DNA of 64,000 nt. Origin: an uncultured Oscillibacter sp. (lineage in GTDB: Bacteria; Bacillota; Clostridia; Oscillospirales; Oscillospiraceae). The first letter of the stretch is position 1. Every line of letters starts with the position of its first letter. The position numbers and the translations under genes are program-made. The notes below the pieces were generated by a model, which saw only the letters and a program-made list of their open reading frames with translations, searched no databases and was not told the origin of the DNA. Below, one piece after another: positions 31,640 through 40,504 of this stretch. The stretch covers positions 1 to 64,000 of the forward strand of contig CAJTZK010000006.1 of assembly GCA_910583785.1 (NCBI GenBank), given 5' to 3'.

Positions 31640-33993
31640 CCCTCCTCCGGCGTCTCGGCTTTCTTGGCGGCGGGTTTCTTCGCGGTGGTTTTCTTCGCCG
31701 TGGAGGCTTTCGCGGTTTTCGCCGCCGGTTTCTTGGCGGAGGCCGCTTTCGCGGTCTTGGCCGCTGTCTTCTTGGCGGAGGCCGTTTTCCCGGCCTTTTT
31801 GGCGGCGGGCTTCTCCGGCGTCTCCTCCGCCTCGGGGGGCTCCTCCCCCTCCTTCCGGACGGCGAAGCGGGGATAGCCCCGCTTATCCTCCGGCAGGAAG
31901 TTGGAGCACTCCGGATTGATGCAGAAGGGCTTCCGGGCCCCCTTGCCCGCTTTCTTAAACATGGTCTGGCCGCAGGCCGGGCAGTCGTCCTTCACGGGCA
32001 CGTCCCAGGTCATGAAGCCGCACTTTTCCGCCTCCGTCTTGCTGGTGGAGTGCTCGCAGCAGTAGTAGGTGTACTGCTTCCCGTTTTTCTTACTCTTTCC
32101 CGTCCGCTTCATCAGCCGTCCGCCGCACTTGGGGCAGCGGCCCGGCATCTCCACCACCAGGGGCATGGTGAAATTGCACTCCGGGAAGCCTGGGCAGGCC
32201 AGGAAGCGCCCAAACCTTCCGGATTTCACCACCAGATTCCGCCCGCATTCCGGGCAGACCTCCGTGGACACTTCGTCCGGCACCTTGATGCGCACGCCCT
32301 CCAGGTCCTGCTCCGCCTGTTTCAGGCTCCTGTCGAAGTCCCCGTAAAAGTCCCGCAGGACCCCCTTCCAGGGAATGCTGCCCCCCTCCACGAAGTCCAG
32401 CTTCTCCTCCATATGGGCGGTGAACTGGAGGTCGGCAATGTCGGTGAATTTGTCCTTCATCAACTCCGTCACCACCCGGCCCAGGTTGGTGATTTTTAGA
32501 TACTTGCCCTCTTTTTCCACATAGGCCCGGTCCAGGATGGTGGACACGGTGGGAGCGTAGGTAGAGGGACGGCCAATGCCCTGTTCCTCCATGGCCCGGA
32601 TGAGGGACGCGTCCGTATACCGGGCGGGGGGCTGGGTGAAGTGCTGGTTGGGGGCGAAGCCCTTCAGGGCCAGGGCCTCCCCCTCCTGGAGCTCCGGCAG
32701 GGGGGATTCCTTCTCCTCTTTTTCCTCGTCCTTGCCCTCCTCGTAGACGGCGGTATAGCCAGCGAATTTCAGGCTGGAGGAGCTGGCCCGGAAGTCGTGG
32801 CTCCCGGCCCCGATCTCCACGGAGACGCTGTCGTACACGGCGTTGGACATCTGGCAGGCCACGTAGCGGCTCCAAATGAGTTTATAGAGCCGGTACTGTT
32901 CCCCCGTCAGGTCCGCCTTCAAGTCCTCCGGGGTCCAGCGGACGTTGCTGGGGCGGATGGCCTCGTGGGCGTCCTGGGCATTGGCCTTGGCCTTATAGCG
33001 GTTGGTTTTGGCGTAGGCGTCCCCGTAGCGGCCCAGGATGAACGCCTTGGCCTCCGCCAGGGCCTCCTCGCTGAGGCGCAGGGAGTCGGTACGCATATAG
33101 GTGATGAGGCCAACGGTGCCCTCCCCGGCGATGTCCACGCCCTCGTAGAGCTGCTGGGCGATGGCCATAGTCCGCCGGGGGGTCATGCTCAGCTTCCGGG
33201 AAGCCTCCTGCTGCATGGTGGAGGTGGTGAACGGGGGCGAGGGGCTGCGCTGCTTGTCGGTGCGCTTCACGCTCTTCACCGAGAAGGCGGCATGCTCCGT
33301 CTCCTGGACCACCGCGTCCACTTCGGCCTGGCTCTTCAGTTCCGCCTTCCTGCCGTCCTTCCCGTGGTAGCGGGCGGCGAAGGGCTTGTTCCGGCCCAGG
33401 AGGCTGGCGTCCAGGGTCCAGTATTCCTCGGGCTGGAACGCCTCGATCTCCCGCTCCCGGTCGTCCACCATCCGGGTGGCCACGGACTGGACCCGCCCGG
33501 CGGAGAGGCCCCGGCGGACCTTCTTCCAGAGGAGGGGGCTCAACTCGTAGCCCACCAGGCGGTCCAGGATGCGCCGGGCCTGCTGGGCGTCCACCAGGTT
33601 CTGGTCAATGGCCCGGGGGGACTGGATGCTCTCCTGGACCACCTTTTTTGTAATCTCGTTGAAGGTCACCCGCTGGGTCTTCTCGTCCGGCAGGTCCAGT
33701 AAGTGCTTCAAGTGCCAGGAGATGGCCTCCCCCTCCCGGTCCGGGTCCGTTGCCAGGAATACGGTATCCGCCGCTTTGGCGGATTTTTTCAGGTCCTTGA
33801 TAATATCTTCCTTGCCCTTAATGGGCTGGTAAACCGGCTCAAAATCCTGCTCCGGGTCCACGCCCAGCTTGCTCTTGGGCAGGTCCCGCAGGTGGCCCAT
33901 ACAGGCCTTGACGGTATACTCCTTCCCCAGATACTTCCCAATGGTCTTGGCCTTCGCCGGGGATTCCACGATGACCAAATACTGCTTTGCCAT
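31636..33993 (-). CDS. topA: DNA topoisomerase I
   Basis: A 785-residue type IA topoisomerase. The Toprim domain begins 'YLVIVESPAKAKTIGKYLG' with DPDREGE at 83-89; the active-site Tyr299 is in GLITYMRTDSLRLS. C-terminal zinc-ribbon repeats ('CPECGRNLVVKSGRFGRFLAC', 'CPKCGGRLMKR', 'CPACGQTMF') are followed by an 85-residue Lys/Ala-rich tail ('KKAGKTASAKKTAAKTAKA') like a histone-H1 or AT-hook-free DNA-binding tail. It relaxes negative supercoils. GGAGGTAACT precedes the ATG, 48 bases after dprA. Confidence 0.96.
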   Translation of the reverse strand: MAKQYLVIVESPAKAKTIGKYLGKEYTVKACMGHLRDLPKSKLGVDPEQDFEPVYQPIKGKEDIIKDLKKSAKAADTVFLATDPDREGEAISWHLKHLLDLPDEKTQRVTFNEITKKVVQESIQSPRAIDQNLVDAQQARRILDRLVGYELSPLLWKKVRRGLSAGRVQSVATRMVDDREREIEAFQPEEYWTLDASLLGRNKPFAARYHGKDGRKAELKSQAEVDAVVQETEHAAFSVKSVKRTDKQRSPSPPFTTSTMQQEASRKLSMTPRRTMAIAQQLYEGVDIAGEGTVGLITYMRTDSLRLSEEALAEAKAFILGRYGDAYAKTNRYKAKANAQDAHEAIRPSNVRWTPEDLKADLTGEQYRLYKLIWSRYVACQMSNAVYDSVSVEIGAGSHDFRASSSSLKFAGYTAVYEEGKDEEKEEKESPLPELQEGEALALKGFAPNQHFTQPPARYTDASLIRAMEEQGIGRPSTYAPTVSTILDRAYVEKEGKYLKITNLGRVVTELMKDKFTDIADLQFTAHMEEKLDFVEGGSIPWKGVLRDFYGDFDRSLKQAEQDLEGVRIKVPDEVSTEVCPECGRNLVVKSGRFGRFLACPGFPECNFTMPLVVEMPGRCPKCGGRLMKRTGKSKKNGKQYTYYCCEHSTSKTEAEKCGFMTWDVPVKDDCPACGQTMFKKAGKGARKPFCINPECSNFLPEDKRGYPRFAVRKEGEEPPEAEETPEKPAAKKAGKTASAKKTAAKTAKAASAKKPAAKTAKASTAKKTTAKKPAAKKAETPEEG

Positions 33994-34041
33994 AGTTACC
34001 TCCGTTGTTTCCCGCCCTGCGGGAAGGGGATAAAATTCGCG

Positions 34042-35247
34042 TTATTCCGCCAGCGTCACAAGCCGGGTATACCGTTTGCCGCTGTGCTGGCGCACCATGC
34101 CGTCAATCTCCAGCATGGTCAGCGCCGAGGAAACCCGCCGGGCAGGAATGCCCGTGGCTTGAATCAGGCCATCCACCTGCGCGGGCTCCTCCGCCGCCAG
34201 GATCCCCAGAAGGGCGGCCTGGTCGTCGGTCAGGCCCTCCGGGCTCACGGTCCGGAGGGAGGGCCCCTTCTCCGGCGCCAGGGCGGCCTCCGGCCTCCGC
34301 CGGGGCTCCGGCGCGGCCCGCCGCCGGGCGGGCAGGGGCGTCCAGGCCGGGAGCTCCCCGGCGGGGCGCAGCTTCTCCGGGAACCGCTCCTGGAAGTCCC
34401 GCAGGATGTCCCAGCCCTCTGCCGCCAGGCCCGCGCCGTCCCGGATGAGGCGGTTGCAGCCCGTGCTGGCGGGGGCGCTGATGGGCCCGGGGACGGCGTA
34501 AACCTCCCGTCCCTGCTCCAGGGCCAGCCGGGCGGTGATCAGCGCGCCGCTGCGGTCCGGGGCCTCCACCACCAGGGACGCCACGCTGAGTCCGGACATG
34601 ATCCGGTTCCGGGCGGGGAAGTGGTGTTTGTCTGGCGGGGAGCCCGGTGGGTACTCGGACAAAAGGGCGCCCGCGGCGGCCACGTCGGCGTACAGGTCCC
34701 CATTTTCCGGGGGATAGACCACGTCCAGGCCGCTGCCCGTCACGCCCACGACGGTTCCCCCCGCCCGGAGAGCGCCCCGGGCGGCGGCGGAGTCCACACC
34801 CCGGGCCAGGCCCGTCACCACCACCGCGCCGCAGGCCGCCAGTTCCTGGCTCAGCCGCTCCGCGCTGGCGGTGCCGTAAGGCGTGCAGTCCCGGGTGCCC
34901 ACCACGGCCACGGCCGCCTCCTCGTCTATAACGGGCATACGGCCCTTGACATAAAGAACCAGGGGCGGGTCAAAGATGTTCCGCAGCCGCTGGGGATACC
35001 CGGCGTCCTGGATGGTCAGAATCCGCTGGCCCAGCCGCTGGCAGTCCGCCAGAATGCGGTCCGCGGCGGAGAGGTCCCGGTTCAGGGCCAGCTCCGCCTG
35101 CCCTGGGGGCACGTCCTCGGCCAGGAGCAGTTCCTCCCGGTCGGCGAAGAACAAATCCTCCGGCGAGCCGAAGTGCCGCAGAAGGGCCAGCCGCGCCGGG
35201 CCCTTCAGTCCCGGCAGCTCCGCCAGCCACACCCAGTATTTCAGCAT
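34042..35247 (-). CDS. dprA: DNA-processing protein DprA/Smf
   Basis: A 401-residue protein that loads RecA on incoming single-stranded DNA. The Rossmann core has 'VAVVGTRDCTPYG', 'VVVTGLARGVDSAAARGALR', 'GSGLDVVYPPEN', 'KHHFPARNRIMSGLS' and 'VVEAPDRSGALITARLALEQ'. A Pro/Arg-rich linker and a C-terminal winged helix ('LLGILAAEEPAQVDGLIQATGIP') follow. AAAGGAGGAGCGGGAC precedes the ATG. It forms a dprA-topA unit, an order common in Firmicutes. Confidence 0.95.
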   Translation of the reverse strand: MLKYWVWLAELPGLKGPARLALLRHFGSPEDLFFADREELLLAEDVPPGQAELALNRDLSAADRILADCQRLGQRILTIQDAGYPQRLRNIFDPPLVLYVKGRMPVIDEEAAVAVVGTRDCTPYGTASAERLSQELAACGAVVVTGLARGVDSAAARGALRAGGTVVGVTGSGLDVVYPPENGDLYADVAAAGALLSEYPPGSPPDKHHFPARNRIMSGLSVASLVVEAPDRSGALITARLALEQGREVYAVPGPISAPASTGCNRLIRDGAGLAAEGWDILRDFQERFPEKLRPAGELPAWTPLPARRRAAPEPRRRPEAALAPEKGPSLRTVSPEGLTDDQAALLGILAAEEPAQVDGLIQATGIPARRVSSALTMLEIDGMVRQHSGKRYTRLVTLAE

Positions 35248-35317
35248 GTCCCGCTCCTCCTTTTACCAAGGTTCTTTATACTATATTAAGTAACATCAAA
35301 ATGCAAGCGTCAATTTT

Positions 35318-36100
35318 TTAAATTTCTCTGCGGGCCGCCTCCCAGAGCAGCACGGAGGCCGCCGAGGCGGCGTTCAGGGACTCGCACGTCTTGTTCATGG
35401 GAATCCGGACCGTCTGGCTGCAAGCCGCCAGTACCGCCGCCGAGAGGCCCCGGCCCTCGCTGCCCACGGCCATGGCGCAGCGGCTCAGGTCCAGCTTCCG
35501 CACATCCTCCGTGTCCTCCCGCAGGGCCGCGCCATAGAGCGGCAGTTCCGCCGTTTTCAAAAGCGCCGTCAGCTCCTCCAGTGTGCAGCGGCAGGCGGCG
35601 GACCGGAAATGGGCCCCCATTCCCGCCCGGAGGGTCTTGGGATTATAGAGGTCCGCGCAGCCGGGGAGCAGCACCACCCGTGTCCCAAAGGCATCCGCCG
35701 TCCGGAGGATGGTGCCCACGTTCCCCGGGTCCTGGACGCCGTCCAGAACCAGGAAGCGCATCCTCCCCTGGCCGTCGGGCTCCAGCCGCTCTGGCGGGCG
35801 GCAGCCGGGGGAGCGGCAGGAAAAGACAACCCCCTGGGGGGTCTCCATGGGGCTGACGGAGCGCATGACGGCCTCGCTGGTCCCCGCCACCCGGGGAACG
35901 CGCCCCTCCAGTCCCTGGGGCAGCTCCACCTCCCCGGCGCAAAGCAGGGCGGTTATGTCCGCACCCCACAACACCGCTTCCCCCAGGAGCTTGGGGCTGT
36001 CGCACAAAAATTCTCCCGTTTCCTCGCGGTAGGAACGGGAGGAGGCCAGCTTCCGCAGATGGACGCAGAGAGAATTCGACTTACTGCTAATTATTTCCAT
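35318..36100 (-). CDS. SpoU/TrmH-family RNA 2'-O-methyltransferase
   Basis: A 260-residue SPOUT methyltransferase. An N-terminal L30e-like substrate-binding domain ('LRKLASSRSYREETGEFLCD') precedes the knotted SAM domain with motifs 'VLDGVQDPGNVGTILRTADA' (motif 1), 'AMAVGSEGRGLS' (motif 2) and 'IPMNKTCESLNAASAASVLL' (motif 3). It resembles the YsgA/RlmB-type rRNA methyltransferases; the exact target is unknown. Its promoter lies within the hairpin after folC. Confidence 0.92.
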   Translation of the reverse strand: MEIISSKSNSLCVHLRKLASSRSYREETGEFLCDSPKLLGEAVLWGADITALLCAGEVELPQGLEGRVPRVAGTSEAVMRSVSPMETPQGVVFSCRSPGCRPPERLEPDGQGRMRFLVLDGVQDPGNVGTILRTADAFGTRVVLLPGCADLYNPKTLRAGMGAHFRSAACRCTLEELTALLKTAELPLYGAALREDTEDVRKLDLSRCAMAVGSEGRGLSAAVLAACSQTVRIPMNKTCESLNAASAASVLLWEAARREI

Positions 36101-36184
36101 ATCGTTGCGTCCCCTCTCCTGCCCGTGTCAGCATAGTGACGGAAATGACGGTCCGCCGCCGTGGCAAAATGTAGATTCTTCCTT

Positions 36185-36225
36185 ATCATAAAGGTATCCG
36201 CCCGGCTTGTCAAGCCGCCGGGCGG
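36185..36225 (-). promoter_or_regulatory. Promoter of RNA methyltransferase gene inside post-folC hairpin
   Basis: Leftward TTGACA (36213-36208), 17-base spacer, TATGAT (36190-36185). The -35 box is the loop of a hairpin with 9-base arms CCGCCCGGC (36198-36206) and GCCGGGCGG (36217-36225), a weak terminator candidate for folC. Confidence 0.72.
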
Positions 36226-36238
36226 TGTTTTCCCCTTT

Positions 36239-37510
36239 TTAATGCCTTTTTAACCAGGCGGACCGGACCGCACCGCAGAGGTACAGGGACCCCAGGGCAC
36301 AGGCCACGCCGTCTTTCCCAGCCGCAGCCAGGGCGGCCTCCATTCCCTCTTCCACGGAATCCCGGGGCCAGGCCTCCACGCCCCGCTCTGCCAGCAGGGC
36401 GCACAGGGCCTCCGGCGCCATGGCCCGGGGACTGCCGGGGCGGACCACGAAGGCCCGCTCCGCCAGGGGGGCCAGCAGCTCCACCATCTCCCCGGCATCC
36501 TTGTCCGCCATGACGCCTAGAAGGAAGGCCAGCTTCCTCCCGGGAAAGAAGGCCCGGAGGCTCTCCACCGCCGCCCGCATCCCGTGGGCGTTGTGGGCCC
36601 CGTCCAAAAGAAAGACCGGGTCCCTCCCTAGAATTTCAAAGCGTCCGGGCCAGCGGACCGCCGCCAGCCCCTGGCGGAGGGCCCCCTCCGGAATGTTCCA
36701 GCCCTTCTTCATCAAGGACTCTATGGCTGTCAGGGCCAGGGCGGCGTTCTCCGCCTGATAGGCCCCCGCCAGGGGAAGGGCCAGGTTTTCCCAGGGGGCG
36801 AAGCCGAACTCCGACCCCTCCAGGCCCAGCCGCCGGACCTTCAGCCGGGAGAGGTCCAGCTCAGCCAGAGCCGCCCCCCGTTCCCGGCAGGCCTGGCGGA
36901 ATACCTCGTCCGCCTCCGGGCAGCCTCCCCGGCTGACCACGGTTCCCCCGGCCTTGATGATCCCCGCCTTGGCGGCGGCCACGTCCCGGAGGGTGGGCCC
37001 CAGAATGGCGGCGTGGTCCATGCCCATGGCGGTGAGCACCGCCAGCTCAGGGGTGCCAATGACGTTGGAGGCATCCAGCTCCCCGCCCAGGCCAGTCTCC
37101 AGGACCACGATGTCACAGCGCCGCTCCAGGAAGTGCAGGAAGGCGGCGGCGGTGATCAGCTCGAACTCCGTGGGGTGCTCCGCCATGGCCTCCGCCGCAG
37201 GGCGAACCCGGTCCATCACCCTTCCCAGCTCTTCGTCAGGGATTTCCTCCCCGTTTACCCGGATGCGCTCGTGGAAACGCTCCAGATGGGGCGACGTGTT
37301 CAGCCCCACCCGGTAACCCGCCGCCTCCAGCACGGAGGCGAGGCAGGCGCAGACGCTGCCCTTGCCGTTGGTGCCCGCCACGTGGATGAATTTCAGCTCC
37401 CGCTGGGGGTCCCCCAGGCGGCGGAGCAGCTCCCGGATGCGTCCCAGGCCCGGGGCATGAGCCTCCCAGCCCTGGGAGTGGATGTAGGCCTGGGCCTCTT
37501 CTCCCGTCAT
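36239..37510 (-). CDS. folC: Bifunctional folylpolyglutamate synthase/dihydrofolate synthase
   Basis: A 423-residue Mur-ligase-fold enzyme that adds glutamates to folates. The P-loop VAGTNGKGSVCACLASVL spans residues 44-61; 'GLNTSPHLERFHERIRVNGE' is the folate-loop hallmark; 'VLETGLGGELDASNVI' and 'LDGAHNAHGMRA' follow. GGAGGGCCGGGC precedes the ATG. It lies 13 bases after folT, so uptake and retention of folate are co-transcribed and both should respond to the upstream riboswitch. Confidence 0.95.
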   Translation of the reverse strand: MTGEEAQAYIHSQGWEAHAPGLGRIRELLRRLGDPQRELKFIHVAGTNGKGSVCACLASVLEAAGYRVGLNTSPHLERFHERIRVNGEEIPDEELGRVMDRVRPAAEAMAEHPTEFELITAAAFLHFLERRCDIVVLETGLGGELDASNVIGTPELAVLTAMGMDHAAILGPTLRDVAAAKAGIIKAGGTVVSRGGCPEADEVFRQACRERGAALAELDLSRLKVRRLGLEGSEFGFAPWENLALPLAGAYQAENAALALTAIESLMKKGWNIPEGALRQGLAAVRWPGRFEILGRDPVFLLDGAHNAHGMRAAVESLRAFFPGRKLAFLLGVMADKDAGEMVELLAPLAERAFVVRPGSPRAMAPEALCALLAERGVEAWPRDSVEEGMEAALAAAGKDGVACALGSLYLCGAVRSAWLKRH

Positions 37511-37523
37511 GCCCGGCCCTCCT

Positions 37524-38069
37524 TTACAGGCCGGAAACGGCGTTCCGCTTCCGCAGGACCCTGATCAGGGGCATGGCCAGGGAGGCCATGACCAGGGCGT
37601 TGATCATGCCCACAACCAGCCGCCAGACCAGGTCCCCGAAAATCAAGGCGGGGGTGTAGTAACCGAAGATCACGCTGTCCAGCCAGTTCACCCCTGTGTT
37701 GCCCACAGTGGTGCAGATGGCCGCCAGGACGCAGACGGCATAGCAGGCTGCCCGCCGCTCCTCCAGCCGCTGGCCCCGGCGGAGGGCCAGCGCCGCCCCC
37801 AGTCCCACCACCAGTCCCCGGAGGGCCGGGGGAACTAGGTACAGCGCCGTGGTATAGGTAAGGCCATAGGTCAAAAGCTGCTTGAAAAACTCGCCCACCA
37901 TGGCCACGGCCACCGCCTCCACCGGGCCGAAGAGCAGGGCGGACACCACCACCGGCAAAGAGCCGAAGGAAATCCGCACGTTCCCCACCTGGACCGCCAC
38001 ATACAGCGACAAGGGCACGTACATGGCGGCAAGCAGCGCAGCATAGCACATTCTTCTGGTTTTGGACAT
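37524..38069 (-). CDS. folT: ECF transporter folate-specific S component
   Basis: A 181-residue membrane protein with about six hydrophobic segments. 'VRISFGSLPVVVSALLFGPV' matches the FolT/ECF S-component block around helix 2-3, and the N-terminal 'MSKTRRMCYAALLAAMYV' carries the AxxxA-type helix that docks on EcfT. It binds folate outside; energy-coupling EcfA/A'/T genes are not in the window. The start ATG follows AGAGGAGGTATTTTT. Folate specificity is supported by folC directly downstream and the riboswitch upstream. Confidence 0.87.
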   Translation of the reverse strand: MSKTRRMCYAALLAAMYVPLSLYVAVQVGNVRISFGSLPVVVSALLFGPVEAVAVAMVGEFFKQLLTYGLTYTTALYLVPPALRGLVVGLGAALALRRGQRLEERRAACYAVCVLAAICTTVGNTGVNWLDSVIFGYYTPALIFGDLVWRLVVGMINALVMASLAMPLIRVLRKRNAVSGL

Positions 38070-38129
38070 AAAAATACCTCCTCTAAATTGCGGCAGCACG
38101 CCGCACAGAGGAAGCCCGTTCCCTTATGC

Positions 38130-38229
38130 GGCAGCGGGATGCGGGACGCGTACTGCGGAATTTCTTCCTTCGTCCGAAGAGCAACTCCCCGTCTCTCCGG
38201 CACTTTTACACACGCGGCCCTACTCTGCC
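38130..38229 (-). ncRNA. Tetrahydrofolate (THF-I) riboswitch upstream of folT
   Basis: In the folT leader the RNA starts GGCAGAGUAG and ends CCGCAUCCCGCUGCC. P1 pairs GGCAG with CUGCC, and the flanking AGUAG and CCGCAUCC are the conserved words of the THF riboswitch class; GCGUGU..UAAAAGUG and GGACGAAGGAA fit the internal conserved parts. It lies 60 bases before folT and 35 after the -10 box. THF riboswitches normally turn folT off when folate is plentiful. A further GCCGCA/TGCGGC stem downstream may link it to the ribosome site. Confidence 0.82.
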
Positions 38230-38264
38230 TTTTGCCTGCCCGGCTCCCGCCGGGGACGGGTCCT

Positions 38265-38293
38265 ATCATATACCAGCTCCCGGCAAAATACAA
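38265..38293 (-). promoter_or_regulatory. Promoter of folT-folC operon
   Basis: Leftward TTGTAT (38293-38288), 17-base spacer, TATGAT (38270-38265). The 319-base gap 38070-38388 holds this promoter, the riboswitch and the Rnf terminator. Confidence 0.65.
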
Positions 38294-38343
38294 GCCCCTC
38301 CGGCAAATTCCATAAAAATCCAGGTCAGCCCCGGGCCCGTGAA

Positions 38344-38373
38344 AAGGCGCCCCGGATTTCTCCAGGGCGCCTT
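38344..38373 (-). terminator. Terminator of the rnf operon
   Basis: AAGGCGCCC and GGGCGCCTT arms with a 12-base loop; leftward it continues into TTTTC. It lies 16 bases past rnfB. Confidence 0.85.
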
Positions 38374-38388
38374 CCATCTGTTTTCCAG

Positions 38389-39279
38389 TTACTTTTCAGC
38401 GCTCTCCGCCGCCTTGGCCTCAGCGGCGGCCTTGGCCTTTTCAGCCTGGGCCTTCTTGACGGCCTTGTATTTTTCCTTCTCCTCGGCGGTAGCCACAGGG
38501 AGGATGGCATCACGCGGGCAGACCTTGGTGCAGAGCTTGCAGCCCACACATTTGCCGTAGTCGATGACCGCCACGCCGTTTTCCACGTGGATGGCGTCTT
38601 TTTTGCACTCCTTCTGGCACAGGCCGCAGCCGATGCAGGAGGAGGAACAAACGCTCATGGCGGCCTTGCCCTTGTCCTGGTTGGCGCAGCCCACGTGGAC
38701 CTTCTTGGACACGGGGACGGAGGTAATCAGGTGGCGGGGGCAGGCGCTGGCGCAGGCCATGCACGCGGTGCACTTGTCCGGGTCCACCACGGCGGTGCCG
38801 CCGGGGCCGATGGACATGGCGCCAAACTGGCAGGCCGCCACGCAGGAGCCGAAGCCCAGGCAGCCAAAGGCGCACTCCAGGGGGCCGCCAGCCACCTTGG
38901 TGGCGGACAGGCAGTCCTGGACGCCTACATAGTCAAACCGCTTCTTCGCGTTCACGCCGCCCGTGCAGCGGACGAAGGCCACCTGCCGCTCCCCAGTGGG
39001 AGCCTCCATGCCCATGATCTTGGCAATGGCGGCGGCGTTCTCCGCCCCAGCGGGGGCGCAGGCGGTGACGGGGGCGTCCCCCGCCAGAATGGCGGCGGCA
39101 CAGCCGCCGCAGCCGGGATAGCCGCAGCCGCCGCAGTTGGCCCCGGCCAGCAGGCCCAGGATGGCCTCCTCACGGGGGTCCTTCTTTACCTCGAAAATCT
39201 TGGAGGCCACGGCCAGGACCAGGCCGAAGATCGCGCCCAGAACGCCCAGGACGGCCACCGCGAATAAAATATTCATCAT
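38389..39279 (-). CDS. rnfB: Rnf complex subunit B (ferredoxin-like, multiple Fe-S)
   Basis: A 296-residue subunit with an N-terminal membrane anchor (residues 3-25), a Fe-S domain 'CGGCGYPGCGGCAAAI' near 50, and several CxxCxxCxxxC ferredoxin motifs ('CTACMACASACP', 'CIGCGLCQKECK', 'CVGCKLCTKVCP'). It accepts electrons from reduced ferredoxin. It ends in a Lys/Ala/Glu-rich helix ('KKAQAEKAKAAAEAKA') that is unusual outside this lineage and echoed in RnfC. Last gene of the operon. Confidence 0.96.
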   Translation of the reverse strand: MMNILFAVAVLGVLGAIFGLVLAVASKIFEVKKDPREEAILGLLAGANCGGCGYPGCGGCAAAILAGDAPVTACAPAGAENAAAIAKIMGMEAPTGERQVAFVRCTGGVNAKKRFDYVGVQDCLSATKVAGGPLECAFGCLGFGSCVAACQFGAMSIGPGGTAVVDPDKCTACMACASACPRHLITSVPVSKKVHVGCANQDKGKAAMSVCSSSCIGCGLCQKECKKDAIHVENGVAVIDYGKCVGCKLCTKVCPRDAILPVATAEEKEKYKAVKKAQAEKAKAAAEAKAAESAEK

Positions 39280-39295
39280 AACGCAACCGCCCTCC

Positions 39296-39886
39296 TTACC
39301 AAATTACCAAGCCGGAGAAGCCCATGAACGCCAGGGCCATGAGACCGGCGGTGACCAGCGCGATGGGGAAGCCCTCGAAGCTCTTGGGATACTCGGCGAA
39401 AACCAGCCGCTCCCGGATGCTGGCAAACAGCACGATGGCAACCAGGAAGCCGATGCCGCCGGTGATGCCGTAGACCACGGACTCAATGAAGTTGTAACCC
39501 TCCTGAATGTTCAGAAGCGCAACGCCCAGCACCGCGCAGTTGGTGGTGATCAGGGGCAGGTACACGCCCAGCGCCGTATACAGGGAGGGCATGGACTTCT
39601 GGAGGAACATCTCAATGAACTGCACCAGGGACGCGATAACCAGAATGAAGGCCACGGTCTGCATGTACTCCAGATCCAGAGGCACCAGGATGAATTTGTT
39701 CACCGCCCAAGTGATGGCGGAGGCCAGGCCCATGACGAAGGTCACGGCGAAGCCCATGCCCACGGCGGTATCCACCTTCTTGGAAACGCCCAGGAAGGGG
39801 CAGATGCCCAGGAACTGGGAGAAGATAAAGTTGTTCGCCAGGATGGCGGCCAGCGTAATCGCCAGCAGTCTTGAAATTTGATCCAT
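39296..39886 (-). CDS. rnfA: Rnf complex subunit A (membrane)
   Basis: A 196-residue, six-helix membrane protein. 'ANNFIFSQFLGICPFLGVSK' near residue 18 holds the conserved Cys thought to bind the membrane Fe-S cluster shared with RnfE. With RnfE it forms the ion path of the ferredoxin:NAD+ oxidoreductase. The ATG sits directly after the rnfE stop, with AGGAGG inside the rnfE end. Confidence 0.96.
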   Translation of the reverse strand: MDQISRLLAITLAAILANNFIFSQFLGICPFLGVSKKVDTAVGMGFAVTFVMGLASAITWAVNKFILVPLDLEYMQTVAFILVIASLVQFIEMFLQKSMPSLYTALGVYLPLITTNCAVLGVALLNIQEGYNFIESVVYGITGGIGFLVAIVLFASIRERLVFAEYPKSFEGFPIALVTAGLMALAFMGFSGLVIW

Positions 39887-40486
39887 TTACTTGCCCTCCT
39901 TACTCTTGGACAGCGCCCACTGCATGGCGGCAATGAGGAAGCCCAGCACCAGGAAGCCGCCCACGGGCAGAGTCAGAATGCCGATGGGGAACTGCTCCGG
40001 AATGATGCGGAAGCCCGCCAGGGTTCCCGCGCCCAGCAGCTCCCGGATGAAGCACATCGCCAGCAGGACGAGGGTGTAGCCCAGGCCCTGGAAGATGCCG
40101 TCGAAGAAGGAAGCGCCCACGCCGTTCTTATAGGAGAAGGCCTCCGCCCGGCCCAGGATGATGCAGTTTACCACGATCAGCGGAATGAACACGCCCAGAG
40201 ACTCGGCAATCGCCGGGACAAAGGCCTGAAGCAGCAGGTCCACGCAGGTGACGAAGCCCGCGATGACCACGATGAACATGGCGATACGGATCTTGTCGGG
40301 GACAATCTTCCGGATGGCGGAGATAACCACGTTGGCCGCCGTCAGAATGATGAGCACGGACACGCCCATGCCTAAGCCGTTCATGATGGAGGTGGTGATG
40401 GCCATGGTGGAGCACAGGCCCAGCATCTGCACCAGAACGGGGTTTTGGGTCAGCAGGCCCTCTTTCAGCTGTTTACCAAGATTCAT
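39887..40486 (-). CDS. rnfE: Rnf complex subunit E (membrane)
   Basis: A 199-residue membrane protein paralogous to RnfA: 'NPVLVQMLGLCSTMAITTSI' has the matching conserved Cys, and 'VNCIILGRAEAFSYKNGV' is a family block. It pairs with RnfA in inverted topology. GGGGGAGCTGAAAC precedes the ATG, 18 bases after rnfG. Confidence 0.96.
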   Translation of the reverse strand: MNLGKQLKEGLLTQNPVLVQMLGLCSTMAITTSIMNGLGMGVSVLIILTAANVVISAIRKIVPDKIRIAMFIVVIAGFVTCVDLLLQAFVPAIAESLGVFIPLIVVNCIILGRAEAFSYKNGVGASFFDGIFQGLGYTLVLLAMCFIRELLGAGTLAGFRIIPEQFPIGILTLPVGGFLVLGFLIAAMQWALSKSKEGK

Positions 40487-40504
40487 GTTTCAGCTCCCCC
40501 TTTC

